Source: Channallabes apus
Lineage: Eukaryota; Chordata; Actinopteri; Siluriformes; Clariidae
Direction: 5' to 3'
NCBI GenBank assembly: GCA_030522415.1
Contig: CM060115.1
Coordinates: 12,385,315 to 12,449,314, forward strand
DNA: 64,000 nucleotides
Under the pieces are notes generated by a model, which was given only the letters and a program-made list of their open reading frames with translations, had not been told where the DNA came from and did not search any database. Every line of letters starts with the position of its first letter. Within the stretch, counting starts at the first letter, position 1. Positions 59,301 to 64,000 of the stretch are shown piece after piece. A program made the translations under genes and the position numbers.

Positions 59301-59611
59301 TGAACTGTTCCGTGGCCTGTACTGCGCATGCGCGAGCACTTAGCGCTGTGACAGTGTCTGTGTGCCCCATCGCCTCTGTGAGAGCGAGAGCTCCCCGAGG
59401 CGATGTCATATTGTGCTTTATTGACATGTTTTTCAACATTTTTTGGGGAGGTATTTTTTGTGATATTTTTATTTGGGGGGTATAGTGAAGCTTTATTGGG
59501 GTTTGCATGTAACATGTGCTTGTGACACATTTCTGCGTGCACAACGCTGCACCGTCCCATTTTCTCTTCACTGTCACTCTTCCCCTGGCCCTGTCGGGCT
59601 CTCCCCGCCAC
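56381..59611 (-). CDS. DIRS tyrosine recombinase in a very long overlapping frame, 1076 aa
   Basis: The last ~340 residues form a tyrosine recombinase: a core-binding part (ARAASTRSLYDCKWNVFERW), box I Arg in SAKRVSEIHAF, His1018-x-x-Arg1021 in LRAHSTRG, Trp1044, and nucleophile Tyr1054 in FARFYKLD. It catalyses integration of circular DIRS cDNA. The upstream ~730 residues of this open frame lie over the RT gene in a different frame and match nothing I recognise. The functional start may therefore be internal, or the product may be made by frameshifting or reinitiation. The stop lies about 76 bp from the internal complementary region. Confidence 0.8.
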   Translation of the reverse strand: MAGRARQGQGKSDSEEKMGRCSVVHAEMCHKHMLHANPNKASLYPPNKNITKNTSPKNVEKHVNKAQYDIASGSSRSHRGDGAHRHCHSAKCSRMRSTGHGTVQDSAARWHQNTADKQLAQMHTVPLGIENNTIRVQTAIRVFPPSLQRDNSFPGARGTETGPSRGNFLSVEQKGNKSGSTRREPQRVLLEILSRSKERDSNPPPDTRSARAECIPKEIQVQNAHSLYTPENSAPGRLVYIDRPEGRIFSHKHIPTPQEVSEICLPWCGIRISGATIRLVPQSQSICEMHRSGTDSAQRKRHSSRYLHRRLARDSQLGTRSERTHSYAYGTHTGAGAKIKHRKECFNSHTIHNVSGTGAGLSEVQSATLHRQGEKIHLLHDTISERTQSLLSHMPQITRTDGISPDGYSPRQTAYEGISTLGGVSGAGPSTSLTEKGKSDVRGGSSTTPVETPEFPDRRGCHGRGPTQKDDNNGCVVIRLGGHSRGQNSEWEMGSAHDQSSHKLSGNASCLSDTKTFSSFSERKSCSCENGQHYSCSVHKSSGGPQIASAAHASTQTDLMGQCQPFIPESDTRTGCDESGRRSAVQGKSLLWGVETEQRSDRTDLEHIRQSDSGSVRVQRQRPMSPVFFPEGPERASGDRCASTRVASHSPIRVPANSADSTNSLQSKRGRSENNTNSSEMARETLACGDHAYARRRTVVSPAAQRPPVTGGGGDLPPSPGTTGTMGLACEWSNLSKTGLPDSVIKTIQNARAASTRSLYDCKWNVFERWCTARHEIPFQCSVAVILSFLQEMIEKGRAFSTIKVFLAAISACHIGWDNKTVGQHPLICRFMKGARRALPVTKPLTPSWDLGLVLDALSTPPFEPIDKIDFKALSFKTALLIALVSAKRVSEIHAFSVHPACLQFMSGDAGVVMKPNPAFMPKVINAISPLELRAFHPPPFASSEQQKLNTLCPVRALRIYTERTRGLRESDQLFVSWVKPRTGKPITKQRLSHWIVEAISLAYSSKGLEPPTGLRAHSTRGMSSSWALFKGVTLQDICEAANWSSPHTFARFYKLDVTAQTLAHAVLSVSTESTN

Positions 59612-59613
59612 AC
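57406..59613 (-). CDS. DIRS reverse transcriptase / RNase H / methyltransferase-like polyprotein, 735 aa
   Basis: The reverse transcriptase spans residues about 130-400: FRGIIHSQVR, LRPILDLRALN, SIDLKDAYFHI, VLPFGLSLSP, and the catalytic YIDD at 308-311. RNase H follows at about 460-580 (TTDASLSGWGG, LEMLAVFLTL, RTDNTTVVAYINRQGG, NRGADLLSRG). The C-terminal segment (VDLFASKDNAQCHLFFS, DALAHEWP, LYAFPPIALI) corresponds to the methyltransferase-like domain described in DIRS elements. The frame is open throughout. The true start may lie elsewhere, because the first ~100 residues lack recognisable motifs. The tyrosine recombinase frame overlaps it. Confidence 0.9.
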   Translation of the reverse strand: MWRGEPDRARGRVTVKRKWDGAALCTQKCVTSTCYMQTPIKLHYTPQIKISQKIPPQKMLKNMSIKHNMTSPRGALALTEAMGHTDTVTALSARACAVQATEQFKIQPHDGTKTLQISSWRKCTQSRWVLKTIQFGYRLQFAFSPPAFRGIIHSQVRGELKQVLQEEISSLLNKRAIRVVPPEESHSGFYSRYFLVPKKGTQTLRPILDLRALNVYLKKYKFRMLTHSTLLKIVRQGDWFTSIDLKDAYFHINIYPPHRKFLRFAFLGVVYEYLVLPFGLSLSPRVFVKCTEAALTPLREKGIRLATYIDDWLVTASSEQEAREHTAMLMEHIQELGLRLNTEKSVLIPTQSITYLGLALDSVKFRARLSTDRVKRFTSCMTQFQREHKVCFRTCLRLLGLMASALMVIPLGRLHMREFQRWVASQGLDPARHSRRRVRVTSEAVLALRQWRHPNFLIEGVAMGVVRHRKMITTDASLSGWGGIHEGRIVNGRWGQHMTNLHINYLEMLAVFLTLKHFLPFLRGNHVLVRTDNTTVVAYINRQGGLRSLLLHTLARRLILWGSVNLLSLRATHVQGVMNRGADLLSRGNPSYGEWKLNSEVIEQIWSIYGRATVDLFASKDNAQCHLFFSLKDRSAPLGTDALAHEWPRTLLYAFPPIALIAPTLCRVREEGLKIILIAPRWPGKHWLAEIMHMLDGEPWSLPQRRDLLSQEGGEIFHPHPERLALWAWPVSGPI

Positions 59614-59713
59614 AGAACAGTTGCGGACTCTGGAACTCGTCCTTTGAACATTGTGAGGGTCGGGAACTAGCGAACTGTGGGGCTGTTGGTTCCCTCCCTG
59701 ACGAAAAACCCCG

Positions 59714-61276
59714 TCAAACGGCCTTCTTCTTCCTCCTCACTCCCTGAAGTTGGGGTTGAGGATGAGGCTGAGACGCAGGCTGGGTCGTCTGAGCTGCCGC
59801 TGGCTGATAGCTCCTTCTCTGCCAGGGAGCTCTCTGCTCCACGACTCCGCTTTGGCCAGCTGCACTCGTAGTCGGTCTCTGCCGTTTTGGAATGCGATAG
59901 CTGGGGGGAGGGCGGGCTGCGACCTGCGCAAAGGACTGTCGAAACGGCGGGGGGGGTGCCGTTTGCGCCTTCCTGGGCATGCAGAGCTGTAGCGCTTCGT
60001 CATCCCGCTTCTTCTCTTCGCATCTCTTCTGCATGCGGCTTAAAGCCGAGCCGAAGATGCCGTCTGTCACCACCGGTGCGTCCAGGATTGACTCTTTCTC
60101 TCTGTCAGAGAGATTTGTCAGGTTAAGCCACCGTCCTCGTTCCTGGACCACCATAGTGGCCATAGCCTTCCCCGCGGCTTGCACCGCACACCTCTGAAGC
60201 CTCAGGGAGAGATCCGTAACGACACAGATCTCCTCCCAATGTGTCTGACCTGGTGTGGTCGAGGCTTCGTCCTGCAGCTCCGCCTGGTAAGCGGTCAGCA
60301 AGGAGGTTGCATTCAGGGCTCTGGCACAGAGCGCGACTGCCTTGTATGCGCGTTCAGTCATGCTTGACTGAAACCGCTCTGCTTTCGATGGCAGCGACGG
60401 ATTTGCAGCCGCCGCGTGTCTCGGGAGCAGGTGCGCAGCCACTAGCTGTTCCATGGGCGGCATTCTAAAAAGTCCTGCCTTTTCCATCCCTTCCACGTCC
60501 AGCGCAGAGCCTCCCTGCACTGGCACCTTGCTGGTGAAAGGTTTATCCTTCCATGTCACCGCGAGCTCCTCCAGGAGCTCCGGGAAGACTGGAAGGAGCT
60601 GCCGTGCCGCCCGTTTCGCTCTCGGCAGCCTCTTGCCCTCATAGCGAGACTTTGCAGTCTCCGCTACCACGTTCGGCCACTGGATGTCGAGCTTCTCCGC
60701 GGCGCGTTTGCACACGTCCTGTAAATCGACGCTAAGGATCGGGGATGGAGCCCCGTCCGTAGCTCCAGCGGCTCCCGTCGTGGCAAGAAGTTGCTCCGAG
60801 TGTACAGGTGGGAGGAAGGGGGAGTCCTCGAACTCCTCCTCCTCCTCCGATAGGAGAAAGTCGGACTGGCCGTCTTCCTCAAACTCGAGCTCGCCTTCCT
60901 CCTCGTCAGTGCTGAGCACACCGGGCAGAGGAGCGCAGGCGTCGAGCTGTTCACCCCACGATAAAGCTGCCGTGGTGGGCAGCTCTACAGGGATGGATAC
61001 CTGTGGGGTGGTAGCTGGAGTAGGGCTAGGCGAAAGAAGCGGGTCGAGGCCTGACAGGCTAGCTTGGCGCGCTAGCCTGCGCCGAAGACTCTTCTTCGTG
61101 AAGCGCGCGCAGTGCTCGCAGGCACCGGGGTTGTCGACCGCCAGTTGGGCGTGTTTCAGCCCGAGACAGGCCGAGCAGACCTGGTGTGAGTCCTTGCCCG
61201 ATATTTTGTTCCCGCAAACGCAGAGTCGCGCGTCTCCTCCTTCCCTAGCCGTAGCCGTCTGCATTGCTGCAGCCAT
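59714..61276 (-). CDS. DIRS Gag-like protein (ORF1), 520 aa
   Basis: First ORF of the DIRS-like element, starting 38 bp inside the end of the right ITR with MAAAMQTATAREGG. Residues about 17-58 hold a Cys/His cluster (CVCG, CSACLGLKHA, CEHC) likely to bind zinc. An acidic Ser/Glu-rich stretch follows at about 120-165, then a helical middle region and a Pro/Gln/Arg-rich basic tail ending RRKKKAV. The likely role is assembly and nucleic-acid packaging, by analogy with DIRS ORF1. No stop or frameshift is seen over 1.56 kb. The RT frame starts 100 bp downstream. Confidence 0.85.
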   Translation of the reverse strand: MAAAMQTATAREGGDARLCVCGNKISGKDSHQVCSACLGLKHAQLAVDNPGACEHCARFTKKSLRRRLARQASLSGLDPLLSPSPTPATTPQVSIPVELPTTAALSWGEQLDACAPLPGVLSTDEEEGELEFEEDGQSDFLLSEEEEEFEDSPFLPPVHSEQLLATTGAAGATDGAPSPILSVDLQDVCKRAAEKLDIQWPNVVAETAKSRYEGKRLPRAKRAARQLLPVFPELLEELAVTWKDKPFTSKVPVQGGSALDVEGMEKAGLFRMPPMEQLVAAHLLPRHAAAANPSLPSKAERFQSSMTERAYKAVALCARALNATSLLTAYQAELQDEASTTPGQTHWEEICVVTDLSLRLQRCAVQAAGKAMATMVVQERGRWLNLTNLSDREKESILDAPVVTDGIFGSALSRMQKRCEEKKRDDEALQLCMPRKAQTAPPPPFRQSFAQVAARPPPSYRIPKRQRPTTSAAGQSGVVEQRAPWQRRSYQPAAAQTTQPASQPHPQPQLQGVRRKKKAV

Positions 61277-61313
61277 GTTATATAGATAGGCTTCTGGTGT
61301 GAAGCGAGAAGAG

Positions 61314-61473
61314 GTTTTTGAATAGCGAAGTGACGTCGTGCTGCCCCCTTTATACGGGGGGGGGGAAGGCCACGCCAGGACACGACGTCACATCTGCCAG
61401 CCAATTGGGGCTGGCGTAATGTAATAGGGCTTCTGAAGAATACGCGGAAGGGGCGTATCCCATAGTGAGACAC
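61314..61473 (-). repeat. DIRS right inverted terminal repeat (5' ITR in element sense)
   Basis: 160 bp, by eye identical to the reverse complement of 56005-56164, including the run of ten C/G. Contains CREB/ATF-like GACGTC motifs and the TATA box. The outer 24 bp (61474-61497) are not shared with the left ITR. Confidence 0.9.
61348..61354 (-). promoter_or_regulatory. TATA box in DIRS right ITR
   Basis: TATAAAG on the minus strand 72 bp upstream of the gag ATG, next to CG-rich sequence and GACGTC motifs. Likely the sense promoter of the element. Confidence 0.6.
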
Positions 61474-61729
61474 CGAAACGTATGCTTGAAAGAGAACACC
61501 AAGCACAACTGACATTCAAAGCGAACAAGAAGTTCTTTGTTCGTTAGCTCCCTCTGGTGGTGTGGCGTGATTATTATCCTACTGTAACATGTCAGATATG
61601 TCAACATGCAGGGTTCTCAATTCTCACTCACTTACTCTCAGTAAACACTTTATTCCGGTCAGTGTCACTAGCCTTTCTACAGATTCTAGAGCCTTGGTGG
61701 GAGGGGCTTGAACCCTGAATGGGATGCTG

Positions 61730-61867
61730 CTTCAGGGCGGTTGGACTGCTAATCAGAAGGTCCCAAGTTGCCACTGTTGGCCCTTAATTGCTCAGATGTA
61801 TAATGACATAAAAATGTAAGTCGCTCTGGATATGGGCGCACGCCAAATATCGTAAAATGTAAATGGT
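61730..61867 (+). mobile_element. SINE family B-like copy, 5' degraded
   Basis: AAGTTGCCACTGTTGGCCC and GTCGCTCTGGATATGGGCGC tail. Confidence 0.65.
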
Positions 61868-62017
61868 TCATCACAGGGGATCATACACACACACACACAC
61901 ACACACACACAGCACTAGAGGCCATGTCTTTTTTGACTGATCAGTACAGTTCTTATCATTGCGCTAGGTTGGTTTAAGATCTTACCAAATATCGACCAGA
62001 TCAATTTGTTTTTTGGT

Positions 62018-62484
62018 TTCTTTGCATGGCGTTTGCATGTTCCTCAGTTTTTTTTCCCCACAGTCCAAAGAAATGCACATTAGGCTGATTGCCGTTCCCC
62101 AAATTGCCTGTATAGAATAATAATATTCAATTTTTTGTCACATGTACTTTACAGCACAGTGAAATTCCTTCTTCGCCTATCCCAATTAGGAAACTGAGGT
62201 CAGAACACAGGGTCAGCCAGCTTACAGCACCTCTGGAGGAGATAGGGTTAAGGGCCTTAACCCTCAAGGGCTCAACAGTGGCAACTTGGCGATCCTGGGG
62301 CTCGAACCCCCGACCTTCCGATCAGTAACCCAGTAAACCACAGCCACTACTGCCCTTCCCTGTGTTCATTGTGATGGATTGGCACCCTGTCCAGTCCAGG
62401 GTGTTTCCCAAGGATATGCTCCAGGCCTTTTGTAACCCTGTACACAGGATGAGACGTATCGAAAATGAATGAATGAATGACCAA
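62018..62484 (+). mobile_element. SINE family A split by a SINE family B insertion
   Basis: The body part at 62018-62113 (GGCGTTTGCATGTTCC, CCACAGTCCAAAGAAATGCA) resumes at 62360-62484 (GATGGATTGGCACCCTGTCC to the GAATGAATGAATG tail). A family B SINE lies between. Confidence 0.7.
62115..62358 (-). mobile_element. SINE family B, nested in a family A SINE
   Basis: Reverse orientation: CAGCACAGTGAAATTCCTTC near its 3' end, GGGGCTCGAACCCCCGACC as B box region, and a head at CAGCCACTACTGCCC. Confidence 0.75.
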
Positions 62485-62489
62485 TTTAG

Positions 62490-63240
62490 CAGATGAGGAA
62501 ATTGCTAGAGATTCAACGTAAGCAACATCAATGATAAGGTAAGCTCTTACCCCAGTGCTGACATTTGATGACATTGTACCCTGTGTGATCAGTTCGATAT
62601 TCAAATCTCATTTTATCACCAGCAGTCGACTAGAGAACAAATATAATAATCAACCCACTCTTTGTGATTACAGCTTGAATTAGTTGAATACAGTACTACC
62701 ACTGGAAGGTTGGAAGAAACCAGAAAAGACACATGGAGAACAGGGGATTCCTCACAAAGACAGTAACCAGACAGCCTGGAATTGTAAGGTTCCAAGCCAC
62801 CATTGGATTGTAAAGAGTCCTCAGATGACAAAGAACCTTTGAATGTGAACTGCCCTGAGGTGGGGTTCATGTTCAGCTCTCACTTCATCACCTTCATCAC
62901 CTTCAAGTCTATACTCAGTGTTCATTCTGCTGATTTAAATGATTTAAGACCTAAACTGGACATCACAAACAAACAAAAAATATTTTTTACTACCTTGAAC
63001 ATGAAAAAAATCTTTTCTAGATAGTGTGTGTGCTGTGAAGGCAGACATAGTATTTTATCATGATGTTCTTGTTTAAGGCGACACCTAAAATGTAGTTAAA
63101 AATGCATCCAGAACAATCTTTACTGTCATCCGTCATATCAGTGCACCAGACTGTGCTGTAGAACAATGGAAGATGGCGTGATGTTATTTGATTGGCTGAT
63201 AAATGATAAATGACCTTTCATATGGACAACAGGTTTTTAC
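62490..63240. other. Intergenic, no recognised feature
   Basis: Unique-looking sequence between SINEs and the right-edge Tc1 element; short spurious ORFs only. Confidence 0.35.
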
Positions 63241-63243
63241 TTA

Positions 63244-64000
63244 CACTCACCTAAAGGATTATTAAGAACACCTGTTCAATTTCTCATTAATGCAATTATC
63301 TAATCAACCAATCACATGGCAGTTGCTTCAATGCATTTAGGGGTGCGGTCCTGGTCAAGACAATCTCCTGAACTCCAAACTGAATGTCAGAATGGGAAAG
63401 AAAGGTGATTTAAGCTATTTTGAGCGTGGCATGGCTGTTGGTTCCAGACGGGCCGGTCTGAGTATCTCACAATCTGCTCAGTTACTGGGATTTTCACGCA
63501 CAACCATTTCTAGGGTTTACAAAGAATGGTGAGAAAAGGGAAAAACATCCAGTATGCGGCCGTCCTGTGGGCGAAAATGCCTTGTTGATGCTCGAGGTCA
63601 GAGGAGAATGGGCCGATTCAACTGATCCGACTGATTCAAGCTGATAGAAGAGCAACTTTGACTGAAATAACCACTCGTTACAACCGAGGTATGCAGCAAA
63701 GCATTTGTGAAGCCACAACACGCACAACCTTGAGGCGGAGGGGCTACAACAGCAGAAGACCCCACCGGGTACCACTCATCTCCACTACAAATAGGAAAAA
63801 GAGGCAACAATTTGCACGAGCTCACCAAAATTAGACAGTTGAAGACTGGAAAAATGTTGCCTGGTCTGCTGAGTCTCGATTTCTGTTGAGACGTTCAAAT
63901 GGTAGAGTCAGAATAAACAGAATGAGAACATGGATCTATCATGCCTTGTTACCACTGTGCAGGCTGCTGGTGGTGGTGTAATGGTGTGGGGGATGTTTTC
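63244..64000 (+). mobile_element. Tc1-like transposon, 5' part, cut by window edge
   Basis: Begins after TA with CACTCACCTAAAGGATTATT, a Tc1-type terminus, then a short leader and the transposase. The 3' end is outside the window. Confidence 0.85.
63392..64000 (+). pseudogene. Tc1-like transposase, interrupted
   Basis: Start MGKKGDLSYFERGMAVGSRR with HTH (GLSISQSAQLLGFSRTTISR). Codon 47 (63530-63532) is TGA in KEW*EKGKTSS. A small insertion/duplication near 63615-63640 breaks the frame again. Downstream, in other frames, RYNRGMQQSICEATTRTTLRR and RVRINRMRTW-like segments lead to the QAAGGGVMVWGMF region before the second catalytic Asp. A decayed copy. Confidence 0.82.

Larger units (their letters stand above)
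55956..61497 (-). mobile_element. DIRS-like tyrosine-recombinase retrotransposon, apparently intact
   Basis: A 5.54-kb element read on the minus strand. It has gag, RT/RNase H/methyltransferase-like and tyrosine-recombinase frames, identical 160-bp inverted terminal repeats (56005-56164 and 61314-61473), unique outer ends, and a 96-bp internal complementary region near its 3' end that pairs with both ends. This is the DIRS1 architecture: no LTRs and no integrase, with circular cDNA integrated by the recombinase. Both borders carry AAC and no longer target duplication is visible, as expected for DIRS. Identical ITRs and open frames suggest recent insertion. Confidence 0.93.

Noticed and set aside
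60684..61289. 201-aa plus-strand ORF in the DIRS region
   Set aside because: Antisense shadow of gag; Ser-rich composition mirrors the gag codons.
55956..61497. LTR retrotransposon or endogenous retrovirus
   Set aside because: Terminal repeats are inverted, not direct; there is no protease, DDE integrase or envelope; the recombinase is of the tyrosine type.

Overview
The window reads as nuclear DNA of a ray-finned fish. It holds spliced vertebrate genes, several Tc1/mariner and hAT elements, teleost-type tRNA-derived SINEs (tails ending in GAATGAATGAATG), L2-like LINE remnants, dense CA/TG microsatellites and a DIRS-type tyrosine-recombinase retrotransposon. The repeat mixture looks ostariophysan (catfish-like), but that is inference and the species cannot be fixed from sequence alone.

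Layout: (1) 0.7-7.4 kb, minus strand: five consecutive coding exons of a taurine transporter gene (slc6a6), residues 1-292; the rest lies beyond the left edge. A CpG-rich candidate promoter sits near 15.7-16.1 kb. (2) 7.4-41 kb: a gene desert of transposon debris with two large tandem arrays (a TAGTG-based array at 16.8-18.1 kb; a 42-bp minisatellite with a 714-bp higher-order period at 26.1-28.4 kb), a nearly complete Tc1 copy at 34.3-35.8 kb, and two striking palindromes (4.05 and 18.96 kb). (3) 41.5-55.2 kb, minus strand: a complete 12-exon abtb1 gene (ankyrin plus two BTB domains, 476 aa predicted). All exon phases join and all introns are GT-AG. Its first intron contains about 2 kb of CAA-based tandem repeat, which on the transcribed strand carries about 36 UGCAUG hexamers. 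(4) 55.96-61.50 kb: an apparently intact 5.5-kb DIRS-like retrotransposon on the minus strand, with gag, RT/RNase H/methyltransferase-like and tyrosine-recombinase frames, identical 160-bp inverted terminal repeats and a textbook internal complementary region. It lies just upstream of abtb1 in the same orientation. (5) 61.5-64 kb: SINEs, including a nested pair, and the 5' part of a Tc1-like element cut by the right edge.

The two host genes are unrelated in function: a Na+/Cl- coupled taurine carrier in the plasma membrane, and a BTB adaptor protein. Nothing suggests joint regulation. The most unusual material is in the repeats: the DIRS architecture beside a gene promoter, the motif-dense intron array, the spacerless 132-bp palindrome, and AC/GT repeats at intron ends.
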